A stretch of 64,000 nucleotides of DNA from Rutpela maculata (GCA_936432065.2 OW386289.2:37095903-37159902), one strand, 5' to 3'; shown: positions 54,440-64,000, counted from the first letter of the stretch. The notes: generated by a model from the sequence alone, not told the origin. Numbers and translations: made by a program.

Positions 54440-54740
54440 TGGTCGTCTTCCACAGATTCAACATTCAAGCATGATTGTCCATGGCAATGATAACACATTG
54501 TAGAGCAACGCAAGCCTGCTCTTCTTCAACTACACCTGTATTCGCACTCTAATTTACATGAACATGAAATAAGCGTTAAAACAGATTCGAGAGCTGGTTC
54601 TTTTATAGTCATTATTGGGATTAATATACCGCCAACTTTTTTCCACCCCCAATCGGTAGCTTTGAGCGTCACGGAATGATGTGCTGCATAGTAACACCGA
54701 ACATTTCGGTGATGGTAAATAGATAACGAATTATATGACT
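54440..54740 (-). pseudogene. FEN1-like nuclease/CXC gene, copy 4, C-terminal end
   Basis: Minus-strand reading: HRNVRCYYAAHHSVTLKA, then TDWGWKKVGGILIPIMTIKE, PALESVLTLISCSCKLECEY, a stop, then RRAGLRCSTMCYHCHGQSCL and an acidic end (NVESVEDDQDL) with a stop near 54,445. DWGWKK, the I-C-S-C start of the Cys-rich domain and CSTMCYHCHGQSCLN align with copies 1-3. Only the last 90 or so codons remain. It stands alone between the inverted arms, so the rest of the gene was lost inside the element. Confidence 0.78.
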
Positions 54741-55189
54741 TGCGCTAATTACGGCCCTGATTTACCAACGTACTATTCGTTTGAGGAGAAATGGTCTAAA
54801 AACCTTTTTTGTAGAGAATTTCCTGTAGAACAATTTTGTACATAGGTATTTTTGTCGTAAAATGCACCATTTCATGGATAATTTTAAAAAAGCGAAAATT
54901 GGGGTGAATACTATGTCGTAGGGGATGAAGCACACAATTTAGGGGTGGGAACTTTTCGGTTTATTATTACATATGCTGTCCTGATTATTTCCACCAATTT
55001 TCAAAACTTTATGAATTTTGTCGGATATATCGCAATTTGAACCGTAATATTACTGAATTATGAATCCAAATTTTCAATTTAAACAATTTTCTACCGCGTA
55101 GATCTCGAGTAAATTCCGGTTTTTATTGTCAAAAAACCGTATTTTGATAGGTTTAGTCCTTGGAGCAGAAAATATTTTTTTGTAGACCT

Positions 55190-55470
55190 GTGTACAGGTC
55201 TACAAAAAAAAAATCTGCTCCAAGGACTAACCCTATCATGCCTTAAGTATTTTTGTGTGCTGAATCCGAATTTTCAATTTAAAAACTTTTCCACCGCGTA
55301 AATCCCGGTTTTTATTGTTAAAATACGGTTTTTTGACAATTTTTGACATTCACTAGAAATCTACGCGGTAGCGCGGTAGAAAATTTTTTAAATTGAAAAT
55401 TCGGTTTCAGCACACGAAAATACTTAAGGCATAAGAGGTTTAGTCCTTGGAGCAGATTTTTTTTTTCGAC
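55190..55470. repeat. 280-bp palindrome in the right arm
   Basis: ATCTGCTCCAAGGACTAA (about 55,212) with ATGCCTTAAGTATTTT and GTGTGCTGAA is mirrored at 55,395-55,465. The centre is near 55,330-55,360 (TTTTTTGACAATTTTTGACA). It is a nested duplication of the element's own arm end. Confidence 0.75.
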
Positions 55471-55515
55471 CTGTGTAATAATAGCCTTCATTATAGCATC
55501 GTAGTATAATATACT

Positions 55516-56554
55516 ATTAAATATTACTTTATATTTTATGTTATCTGCACTTTAATGAAAATCGAAAAACCCGTACTATGACAGCATTTGGGTAAATTAT
55601 TACCTGCTTGTGCTCGATACGAGGCGAGCTGTCCTTGTCTCTGCCGTTCTGACCTGTATATTATATATTTGAGCTCTCTCATTTACCTGCCATGTAACAA
55701 ACTAGAAATAATTTGATAATTTAAACAGACGTTTATTCTATATAAAATGAATTTATTTAGATTGTTCAGTATACTTTCTATGAATGTTAAGAAATAAAGT
55801 AGTACGCCTATAGCTGGTCTGTGCTTGTATTTACCAAATACCGTCTACCGTCGGAAATTCTGCTTTATAATATAGAGAGAGTTGGACTTCAGAATCTTAT
55901 TTGGGATCATATCGGGGTTAAGAAACCATGAGATGGACATCACGGAATCCAATGAGAATAATGCCTGATGCGAGACAGTTTCCCCATTATGACGTCGTGC
56001 ATCGCGGGTTACCAAAAGCGAGATATTAATTCGGCCGTAGACATTTACAGTATGTCCACAGTTAGAGTGGATAAGAGGGTAAACTTTTTTATTTCTCATT
56101 TTACGCGGAAAATTTATTCTTCATAAAAAGTTTTGCTTTTGTTAAAAATACAATTGCCATTGAGTAAGTTAACATGTCATGTACAGGGTGTGTGTCAGAA
56201 AATGAGTAAGCTGCGTTCAATTTTAACGATATGAAAAACTGTCTCTGAGAAAAGTTGTTTAGAATTAAAATTTATGTATGTCAGAATTCCAATTTGCGGA
56301 TAAATTTGCCTAATTAGACTTTAAAAAAATATATAAATAAAATAAAAATCATAAGTATCAAGTGGTATCATGGGGTAAAACTTACGGTGGAATAAAAAGT
56401 ATTTTCTTCTCCAAAAATGGACTTATTGCTGCCTAAATCAGATTATTTTACAGTGCACTTCTATTTGTGAAAAAACTATTAACTTAACATAGTAAAAAAA
56501 ACTGCGGCAGTATTAAAGGGGGTCGGCTGATCAAAAAAAAAAAAATTGAGGCAA
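55516..56554. other. Non-coding stretch, unassigned repeat-like block
   Basis: 55,845-56,080 is less AT-rich and reads like an old interspersed repeat, but I could not place it. GTACAGGGTGTGTGTC at about 56,182 resembles a MITE end. No gene. Confidence 0.35.
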
Positions 56555-57000
56555 TGGTTCTTACACAAACTAAATCACAATTTTAGCAATGGGGGGTGGC
56601 TCTCATAAGGCTTCTCGTATATGCACTAAATCCCAATTTTATGGACTCTTATTTACTCGCTTTACCTATTTGCCACCATTCATCCTCTAACCCTTCAAGG
56701 GTTAGAGGATGAATGGATGAGGTACTTAATCTAATTTCAGATTCATAGGGTACTGAATTTCAAGTCAGTATCACAAACCGTCCCTGGAACGGTTTCTAAT
56801 ACTCTGGAATGACGTTCCATTCAGAGTGATCGTGCGCACAAAAAAAGTTACATAATGACCAATAGACAGACCAAGAGACAATTTTTTTTGCTTAAACTTA
56901 AAAACTCGACGTTTCATGATATTGTAAGCCGAGTTCTAAGCCTATTTGAACAAAAAAAATTATTTTTTTTACCGTTACTATACTACTTGGATGTGAAAGT
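56555..57000 (-). mobile_element. 'acttccac' repeat, diverged minus-strand copy
   Basis: The reverse complement starts near 57,000 with ACTTTCACATCCAAGTAGTA and continues GTAACGGTAAAAAA, GAACTCGGCTTAC, AACGTCGAG, TTGTGCGCAC, then GATTTAGT and GTAAGAACC. It is more diverged than the other copies and lacks the CCTTGGGCAGCGG end. Confidence 0.6.
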
Positions 57001-57626
57001 AATTATCGGTTAAAGAACAACTATTTAAAACAAATTTCTATCGTATTACTTTTTGAATTTACTAATAGAAAAATACTACACTAAAAAAAAAATAATTGCC
57101 TTTTCTGAAGATTCTCCACCCTTGGCATTATCGCAGCGTTGGGAACTTTTCTGGCTTAGGTATCCGTAGACAAGCCCAAAAAAATCCGTAGAACCTGGTA
57201 ATAAATCCGTAGAACTAAATAATAAATAGTATAATAATAAAAATAATTTAATAATCGCAGGCACGGAACTAAAGTATAACGCCCAAAATTTTTTTGATGA
57301 GTAGAGTGGGGGAATCGGGACATAAGCATAAACTGTCAACTATAGCTGTTTCATCGAGTGTACTATCGACATAGACTTTTTTTGCTAAGCCTATGACTAT
57401 CGATATATAGCTTCCGATAGTACACATAACTATCGATGTTTAACGAACACTAGTCTCGCCTAAAATGAGAATATGAGGGAACCTTATACTCTACACGTTG
57501 GCTAAAGTTTAGTTCAAATAAATATTAAAATGTCAAAATGTGGTTTCATCTGATCTTTTCTTCTAAATAAGACTACTCTAATAGTCGGAGAGCAGCCAAT
57601 CTGTAGAAAGCATTTTAAAAGTAGTC
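57001..57626. other. Non-coding stretch with a TATCGATA-type cluster
   Basis: Between 57,355 and 57,452 ACTATCGA or its complement occurs about five times (including TATCGATATATAG). AAATCCGTAGA repeats occur at 57,184-57,215 and again at 61,005-61,080 on the other side of the next element. No gene recognised. Confidence 0.4.
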
Positions 57627-58499
57627 TATACAACTCGCGAACACCCACCTAAAAAACAGATGATATTATGTAAAATGACCTTCTGGATTTGATTTTTGAG
57701 TTCGCCCGTTAATTTGAGATTGCCAAATCGGTCAATTCGCAAATTTTTTGAAAAATTTTAAAATTATGTGTTCATTTTTGTTTTGCACATAACACATCGT
57801 ATCTTTTTTATGTTAATTTCGATTTAGACCAATATTTTACACATTATCCCTCCAATATTCTTGGACAGGCTGACGGTAAAGAATATAGTGTAACTAATAA
57901 TATAGTGCCTAAAAAAATATAATTACCCTCTATTGTCGCGGTTTTTTAAAATTTGCATTGAAAAATACCCGATCGAGGTAACTTTTTTATTTTTAAAGAG
58001 AGAGTTATAGTATAAACGAGAAAAATGTTCCATATACTTTAAACAAACTTTTTTATAAAGAGATTTTTTTGAAATTCGGCTCATGTAACAAGATGACGCT
58101 GTTGAATGCGGCCGCGCAACTCGTCCGCATTAATTTAAAGCATAAATTCTGTTAACGTCGCCCATCTGTGGTGTCGTTTAAGCGATCAAGTGAGTCTACG
58201 GATTAATTAGTTTCTATTTGCAATTAAATGTTATAAAATTATGTAGATAATCTCGAAACATACACATTAAAAAATATATTTTCATTAATTATAACAGCAA
58301 GTGGGTACTAAAGATTACATTTTCCTTCGCATAAACAACTATGTTACATTGCACGTGTGCTTTGCTACACTTGCAGCTTGTAGTACAGTTATATAAATTA
58401 CATTTACAAAATCAATAAAATTGGGTTTTGGGCTTTTTGAAATTATCTTTGGAAATAAGATTTCCTCCTCTAGGTACCATCCAAAATCTAAAACATTTG

Positions 58500-58800
58500 G
58501 AATTCAGGGCTTAATTTAGTAGGCTGTCTTGTAAATAGCACATTGCAGAAATGCCCTTTTTACTTGTATTCTCTGTACTAGGATTTACAATTTCTGATTT
58601 TCTTTTATAAGCAGTTCGGGTATACGATCTTCTACATTGTGCATGGTAAACTGGATTTAGTGATAAAAATATTTTTTTCTGTTCTAAATATTGTTTTAGA
58701 CCCACAGAAATGTCATCGGATTTTGCATTTGATCGGTACATTTCTAAAACCGTAAATATCGCTCGCAGACAAAAAATTTTCATACCATTGTGTTAGTGAA
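58500..58800 (-). pseudogene. Possible N-terminal fragment of the nuclease/CXC gene family
   Basis: The minus strand gives DDISVGLKQYLEQKKIFLSL then NPVYHAQCRRSYTRTAYKRK and, after a frame slip, KGHFCNVLFTRQ. A YHxxCRxxYT motif, a polar linker and a second Cys pair follow the N-terminal zinc-binding pattern I recall for the same protein family whose PIN and CXC parts are found elsewhere in this window. The overlap cannot be tested here because the other copies lack this N-terminus. Alternative: an unrelated relic. The placement inside an inverted-repeat element is what makes it worth keeping. Confidence 0.35.
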
Positions 58801-59060
58801 CGAATTCTGAACAACTTTCAAAATGTCCGCCCGTCCGTCACGTTTCTTGTAAACACGATAACTGAAGAAAGAAAATTCCGATTGTACTAAAATTTGGACA
58901 GTAAATTAGTGTTAGCTAGAGGAAGAACCCTATTTTAACAAAATCGATCGGTAAATAAAAATTTTATTACTTAATGATTTAAATTTGAAAAAAAATTTTA
59001 ATTTTTATGTTTTTGTAATTGAATAGAAATCTGGTGAAATATTTCATTTTAATATCTAAA
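58800..59060. repeat. Dispersed repeat, second copy of 4.2 kb
   Basis: Same orientation as 4215-4480 (TTCTGAACAACTTT, AATGTCCG, GTTTCTTG, TTTGGACAGTAA, AAAATCGATCGG). Non-coding. Confidence 0.65.
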
Positions 59061-59261
59061 TATTTAGATATTTTACAAATATACATTTCATAATGTAATA
59101 TACAACCGTGAAAATATGATTTTAGCTCGTGTCTTATAATGTAAAAATTTACATTTTTTTACGTGTAAGGCGGTGGTGTAATTCTTTTGACTAGGAATCG
59201 AGGTTTGGTATAGTTTTTTTACCAAGTCTTTTACCAACTAAGATAGTACTATAAAATTAAA

Positions 59262-59365
59262 AATGTCTAAAAGTAACATTATTTACAAAAAACTGCGAAA
59301 AGTATCATATTGAATGTATAACAATTATATAAAAATCCAGTGAACAGGCGAAGAATACGTTTTTA
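59262..59365. repeat. Dispersed repeat, inverted copy of 24.5 kb
   Basis: Reverse complement of about 24,495-24,615: ACAAAAAACTGCGAAAAGTA, ACAATTATATAAAAA, GGCGAAGAATACGTTTTTAG. Non-coding. Confidence 0.65.
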
Positions 59366-60034
59366 GCTTTTATCCTTTGATTTCATATTCGAGTAATTAT
59401 AATTTATTATGCCAAACTATGTGTTTATAACGCACTAAATATAAGGACTGAGACCAAAAGCACTTTCAACTTAACATAAATGGACACTGGAAAATAATAA
59501 TCACCCGGCACGTGTCTGCGTTTAGCTTTAGATGCGATTGCGGCCGATTCATAGTAGCGCATTCGTTCGGACGCTGAAACAATCAATGAATATTTCGATA
59601 AGGGAGCAAAATTTCAAAAAAAACTTCTTATAAAAGATTTTATTTAGTTCATTCGGAACATTTTCTTCGGTTATAGTAGGCACCTAACTTTAAAAATAAA
59701 AAACATACCTCGATTGGACATTTTACTCTGCAAATTTTAAAGATTTTGCGTCAAAGAAAAGTTGTTATTTTTTTTTGCCAACTAATTATTTTTTAGGTAA
59801 AGTTTTTTACTTTCAACATATCAAAGAATAGTTAGAGAATATTATGTAAAAAAATTAAAAAATTCTGAAGTAAAATAAAAAATATATGACGTGTTATATG
59901 AAATACAAAAAATAACACATAATTTTTATTTTTTTTAGAAAATTGCCAATTTGGTCATTTTGGCAATCTCAAATCAATGGGCGAATTCAAAAATCAAGTT
60001 TAACAGGTTATTTTACATCAGATTACCTATTTTT

Positions 60035-60770
60035 ACTTCCACGTCCAGTGGAAGTATAGTAACGACAAAAAAATTTTTTAAAATTTTTATTGTCCAAATA
60101 GGCTTAAAATGTCATAAAACGTCGAGATTTTAAGTTTGAGCGAAAAAAAAAATTTCTGTCTGTCTGTCGGTCTGTCTGTCTGTCGGTCTGTCTGTCGGTC
60201 TGTCTGTCTGTCTGTAACTTTTTTTTTGTGCGCACGTTTACTCTGGAACCGTTTAAGATATTGACTTGAAATTTGGTACACATATGTACTTTAACGAGTT
60301 CTAGAACTAGATTATATTTTCATCTTGTTCCGTCGAAGGGTTGGGGGGTAAATTGGGGTAAATTTGGGGTAAATGGGTAAATTAAGCAGGTAAGAGTCCA
60401 TGAAATTGGTATATAGTATATACAAGAGAAGCTAAGGTTTCAAAAAAATTTTTGGCATTAGCCACCCCCATTACCACCCCCACCTCCTTATTAAAGGGGA
60501 TGAAAAAAAAAATGTGATTTAGTGTATGTACAGGAACCAGAAACCTCAAAATATTTTTTACTTCATCCACCCCCCACTACCACCCTCCTATCACCACCCC
60601 CACCCCACTACCGATGTGGGGTATCGTTTTATGGGTTTTTGGGGTAGAGGATTTCAAATATTATATTATTAAAGTTCCATAAACAATTATTTTCACACAC
60701 AAAGTTTTTTCGTTGTGAGTGACTTGGATAGAGAATCTGGATGTGGAAGTAGTGATTCCTTGGGCAGCGG
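60035..60770 (+). mobile_element. 'acttccac' repeat, copy inserted in an inverted arm
   Basis: Full length: it starts ACTTCCACGTCCAGTGGAAG and ends CCTTGGGCAGCGG. It sits between CTATTTTT and TTTTTAGGTGGG, and the uninterrupted counterpart in the left arm shows a single TTTTTAGG-type joint, so the insertion point is a T run. It contains a CTGT/CGGT tetranucleotide run (60,155-60,214) and homopolymer-rich internal blocks. The 62-codon minus-strand frame (60382-60570) is like that of the 43-kb copy. Confidence 0.85.
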
Positions 60771-60799
60771 TTTTTAGGTGGGTGTTCGCGAGTTGTATA

Positions 60800-61935
60800 G
60801 AGGGTGTCGAATTCAGAGGGTCTGGTCTTCCACTATAATGCCAACTGACAGCCATGGATCATGACCACAGATGATAGAATGCATTCCGTCATGACTATTA
60901 AAACTGTAAATCGTGATGGCATCTGCTCAGAAGCTACGAATTGGGCTGATGTTCTTATTTCGCAATTAATTAATATTACTATAACTGATGTCCTTAAAAA
61001 TCCGTAGATAACAACGGTTTATCGGAAAATCGGAGCTGGTACAAAAAATCCATAGATCTATGGATAAATCCGTAGGGTTACCATCACTGCCCTATCGGTA
61101 TTATTTATTTTATTTGTGAAAGTGGATAATATATTACATCGTTTATTGTTTATATTTTATATGGCTTACTTATTACTTTCAATAAAATACTAGTCTTCTA
61201 TGTGGGAAAGTCCCTGCAAAATTTTAGAGTGATCCGAGGTAATTTAGTAATTTTTGCATTAAAAGTTGCAAAGATACGCTACTGTTACTTGTCTGTGGTT
61301 AGTGATAGGGCAATGAGCTTACTTGGGAAAGAACATATTCCTTAATTGGCATAAAAAGTTAAGCTGGCGCATGCGGTCAAAGTGCCGCGTTTTTGCATTC
61401 GGTCGAACAATCAGGACACCGGCAGGTACAAAGTACCGCCGAAGTTTGGTTCTTTGTGTTATCGACGGGTTTAAGTAAATCTTATATCTACTTGTTGTAG
61501 AGTTCACTAGCATAGGGTCAATGCCTTTTCGACTTATTTTGCTATTTTTGTAATGTGATTTGATTAAAACCAAAAAGTCACTTCTACTCTCTCCAGCTTT
61601 GCTGTCAATCCCAAGTCCGATAAAGGGGCAGGGGAAGTGATATGGTTCTAGCGTGTTACGTCAGATTGGTTAAAGTCATAGGCGACGCATTTCTAAAAAA
61701 AATATAAGGTATTTTTTTGGTCATATTTTTTTTAATTTTTCATTTTTTTAACTCCTTTCGGTGGGGACAACCTACTGATCAATTTTCCGCATGTCGTGGT
61801 AATTCACCCTATACATATTTCCAGTTTCTTTATCTGTTTCTTTCTTCATATATAAGAAAACAATAATAAAAAATATATTTTGAAATACACTTAGATGATT
61901 ATTATATAATTAATATATTAGTGATTACTTCATAA
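60800..61935. other. Non-coding stretch, no gene recognised
   Basis: AAATCCGTAG repeats at about 61,005-61,075. A less AT-rich part at 61,340-61,470 has no recognised homology. No RNA gene seen. Confidence 0.35.
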
Positions 61936-62384
61936 TGTCACGTGTTTCCACCCTTAGGAAACTACCCCTTGCAAATTCCGTGGGTTCCAAAAATTATAAC
62001 AAGAGATGTCCCCTAACACACTTTATTAAATATTTGCTGGATACTTCACAATACTATTATTAATTTAAATGCACTTTTCTGACTAAAAATCACAATGTTT
62101 ATCACTTTGTTTATCTTTGAAGTCTTAACCTCACTTTTTATACTTTCTGAACTTTCTGAACTACTCGCTGAGAATGCGGTCGGTCTTTTATACCTAAAAA
62201 TGACAGATCTCGATTTTTCTGTGATGACGCCACCATTCTCTAGATAATTCCAGATGTCACCAGAACTAACTTCTGGTAGGTTTCTCGAGTAGGTGCAAAT
62301 ACACTACATTCAGACATTCGATCTGTTGAAGTCTGCCTACTTTTTAGTAACCAACATAACCTTAAATTTTAAGGGGTTGCAACA
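61936..62384 (-). repeat. Solo LTR, about 449 bp
   Basis: On the minus strand it starts TGTTGCAACCCCTT and ends AAACACGTGACA (TG...CA). It contains a TATA box (GGTATAAAAGACC, near 62,190), a tandem GTTCAGAAAGTTCAGAAAG near the expected transcription start, and AATAAA (near 62,030) in the right order for promoter and polyadenylation. No internal retroelement region or second LTR adjoins it. No clear target duplication was read. Confidence 0.7.
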
Positions 62385-63020
62385 TATTACAATAATGTAA
62401 TGATAACTTTTCTTTATGGGTTATAATTGTAGTAAAATGTATCGTCCTCAGTTTCTACATGGTCCGGACACTTGCTCTTACCCTCAAGGGGTGAAAACTA
62501 AATTTTAATATTGAATATTTGAAAAAGTGTTACTAATTTATTTTTGAAACGTAGGATAGTTATGTTTTTGGGAACGCTGATTACGAATCTGAAGTCAAAA
62601 TTAAAAAATCAAAATGGCGGCTCTCATATGGCGGATGGAATTTTTTTCTAAAACAAGTGTTTCAAACGGACAAAATAAATTGAGCGTTTAGGTCATGCTA
62701 TATATTAACGAAAAACAGCATTTTTGAAAAAAAAAGATTTAACTACTGAGCAATTACAATAACAAAATGGGGACATTTTGTTAAAAAAAAATGTGAAAAC
62801 GCACATTGAATCGGCCATAACTTATTTATTTTTTGTGATACAGAAACAAACAAAAAATCAGTTTAAAGATGGATTAATTATCTTTAATTTTGTTCCTTAG
62901 AATTTTTTATGGAAGTGTCACAGTATCTAAGATATTCATCATTTTAAACTAAATACTTCAGCTTAAAAACGGCCGGATGCCATTTATAAAATTAAGTATC
63001 TCCGAAACTATCAACCCTAC

Positions 63021-63024
<4 letters not shown>

Positions 63025-63091
<67 letters not shown>
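63025..63091. repeat. (AT)n microsatellite
   Basis: About 33 uninterrupted AT units, located where the related unit at 23.2 kb has ordinary AT-rich sequence. The plus-strand Ile/Tyr frame over it is a by-product. Confidence 0.95.
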
Positions 63092-63094
<3 letters not shown>

Positions 63095-63325
63095 AAATTC
63101 GTCTTCAGTTTATAAGCTTCATTTTTAATGCTGACTATATTTTCTCTAAAACTAATATTTATTGAGATTTTTGCAGAGAAACAAAAATGTTACATTTTTT
63201 CTAAAATTCCTTTATAATTTAAAATGCAATTTTTTTCTAAAGCAAGCGCTGTAAGCAGACAAAAAAACTGAGCGTGTGGGCCATACTATATATTAACGAA
63301 AAACAGTATATGGGAATCTATTTTT

Positions 63326-63595
63326 ACTTTCACATCCAGTGGAAGTATAGTAACGACAAAAAAAAATTTTTAAAATTTTTATTGTTCAAATAGGCTTAGA
63401 ATGTCATGAACCGTCCAGATTTTAAGTTTGAGCGAAAAAGAAAATTCTGTCTGTCTGTCAGTCTGTAACTTTTTTTTGTGCGCATGTTTACTCTGGAACC
63501 GTTTAAGATATTGACTTGAAATTTGGAAATTTTTTCGTTGTGAGTGACTTTGATAGAAAATCTGGATGTGGAAGTAGTGATTCCTTGGGCAGCGG
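63326..63595 (+). mobile_element. 'acttccac' repeat, internally deleted copy
   Basis: Starts ACTTTCACATCCAGTGGAAG and ends CCTTGGGCAGCGG, but jumps from GACTTGAAATTTGG directly to AAATTTTTTCGTTGTGAG, losing the middle 460 bp. Flanked by CTATTTTT and TTTTTAATTACTG, again a T-run target, as the related unit at 22.9 kb shows. Confidence 0.85.
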
Positions 63596-64000
63596 TTTTT
63601 TAATTACTGACTACTTACATTAACAAAATGGCGATGTTTTTATTAGAAAAGTTTGAAAAAGTACACTGTTTCTGTCATAACTTCTTTGTTCTTTATGCTA
63701 CAGAAATAAAAAAAAATCATTTGAAAGCCTAATTATAGTCCTTCATTTCGGTTGTCAGCGCTTTTGACGTAAGTGCCATAGTTTCGGAGATATTTAACAT
63801 TTAAACTAAATACTTCGTCTTAGAGACATTCGCGTGCAACCTTTATACTTTCAGATCTGCTACAGAAATTAGAAAAAAACGAAATTCACCCTAAATTTAG
63901 TAGCTTTCTTATTTGTCTCTAGAATGTTTTCGCTCAATGTAATATTTTTCGAGTTATCTGAGGAATATTGTTTTAAAATACTTTTTTTTAAGCTAAAATT

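Larger units (their letters stand above)
52155..55515. mobile_element. Inverted-repeat element carrying nuclease-gene copy 4
   Basis: The outer edge CGATGCTATAATGAAGGCTA (about 52,175) is mirrored near 55,480-55,502. The left arm then resumes after the recombinase insertion at 53,809 (AGGTC, GCTCCAAGGACTAAACC, ATTCATAAAG, AAAAGTTCCCA, TGTGCTTCATCCCC, TACAAAATTGTTC) to about 54,180, and all these blocks recur inverted from 55,480 back to about 54,780. The right arm carries an extra palindromic duplication (55,190-55,470). Between the arms, at 54,440-54,740, lies the nuclease/CXC remnant. Without the insertion the element is about 1.75 kb. Confidence 0.7.
57627..60799. mobile_element. Inverted-repeat element with a possible nuclease-gene fragment
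   Basis: CTATACAACTCGCGAACACC at 57,627 is mirrored by GGTGTTCGCGAGTTGTATAG ending 60,799. The arms continue for about 480 bp (AATGACC, AATTTGAGATTGCCAAA, ATAACACAT, GAGGTA). The right arm is split at 60,034 by the 'acttccac' repeat. The interior (58,110-59,560) holds the N-terminal fragment described separately, the repeat shared with 4.2 kb and the repeat shared with 24.5 kb. Without the insertion the element is about 2.4 kb. Confidence 0.75.
62525..64000. mobile_element. Tandem units related to the 21-24-kb palindrome (window edge)
   Basis: Units with TTTTTTCTAAAACAAGTGTTT (about 62,640), TTTTTCTAAAGCAAGCGCTG (about 63,230), and the CATAACTT, ATATTTAACATTTAAACT and TTTTTTTAAGCTAAAAT blocks match the inside of the 21.4-24.3-kb element. 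The 63,326-63,595 repeat is inserted in it. The element runs off the window. Confidence 0.7.

Noticed and set aside
43492..60570. Conserved 62-codon minus-strand frame in two copies of the 'acttccac' repeat
   Set aside because: The sequence is low-complexity and the copies are similar over their whole length; no sign of selection on the frame can be judged by eye.
62977..63165. Frame with alternating Ile-Tyr
   Set aside because: Translation of an (AT)n microsatellite.
41201..63595. Helitron origin for the 'acttccac' repeat
   Set aside because: Copies do not start with TC nor end with CTRR, and the insertion point is a T run, not an A-T dinucleotide.
1..64000. Bacterial-type features (operons, ribosome binding sites, CRISPR arrays, rRNA)
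   Set aside because: Composition, introns, retroelements and SINEs are eukaryotic; spaced repeats seen here are palindromes or minisatellites, not CRISPR arrays, and no rRNA-like sequence was recognised.

Overview
The window reads as transposon-packed nuclear DNA from an arthropod, most likely an insect. It is AT-rich and I found no intact host gene. The evidence is a gypsy-type errantivirus with an env gene, a piggyBac transposase with an intron, a mariner, a hAT element, two non-LTR retrotransposons with FADD reverse transcriptases, tRNA-derived SINE pieces and a dozen or more large palindromic elements. The species cannot be named from this sequence. Almost all coding sequence seen is transposon-derived and broken; the env and gag frames of the errantivirus are the clear exceptions.

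Layout. 0.1-7.6 kb: a decayed FEN1-like (PIN fold) nuclease gene with a Cys-rich CXC-like tail inside inverted repeats, several palindromes, a second nuclease-gene fragment on the minus strand and a LINE tail. 8.5-13.7 kb: three nested elements. A fold-back element was split by a mariner with long inverted repeats, whose transposase was split by a hAT element with a clean 8-bp target duplication. 13.9-24.3 kb: a MITE, a 1.9-kb palindrome, a third nuclease-gene copy inside inverted arms and a 2.9-kb palindrome with internal repeats. 24.5-27 kb: SINE and LINE 3' remnants. 27.2-39.0 kb: a piggyBac gene interrupted by a hairpin element and by an 8.55-kb errantivirus on the minus strand (tRNA-Ser primer site, gag, frame-broken pol, spliced env, LTRs identical by eye). 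39-48.7 kb: hairpin MITEs, a recurring 'acttccac' element and two 5'-truncated LINEs with different 3' tails. 52.1-55.5 kb: an inverted-repeat element holding a fourth nuclease-gene copy, with a head-to-head pair of tyrosine-recombinase gene ends inserted in its left arm. 57.6-60.8 kb: another inverted-repeat element that may hold an N-terminal piece of the same nuclease gene. 61.9-64 kb: a solo LTR and part of a second copy of the 21-24-kb element.

The lead candidate for something undescribed is the FEN1/XPG-like nuclease plus CXC-like gene family. Four recognisable copies and one probable fragment occur in 64 kb, in both orientations, and three or four of them sit between inverted repeats. 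A structure-specific nuclease carried by fold-back elements would make mechanistic sense. Because palindromes are so common here, the association could also be chance or gene capture. The tyrosine-recombinase palindrome is the second lead.
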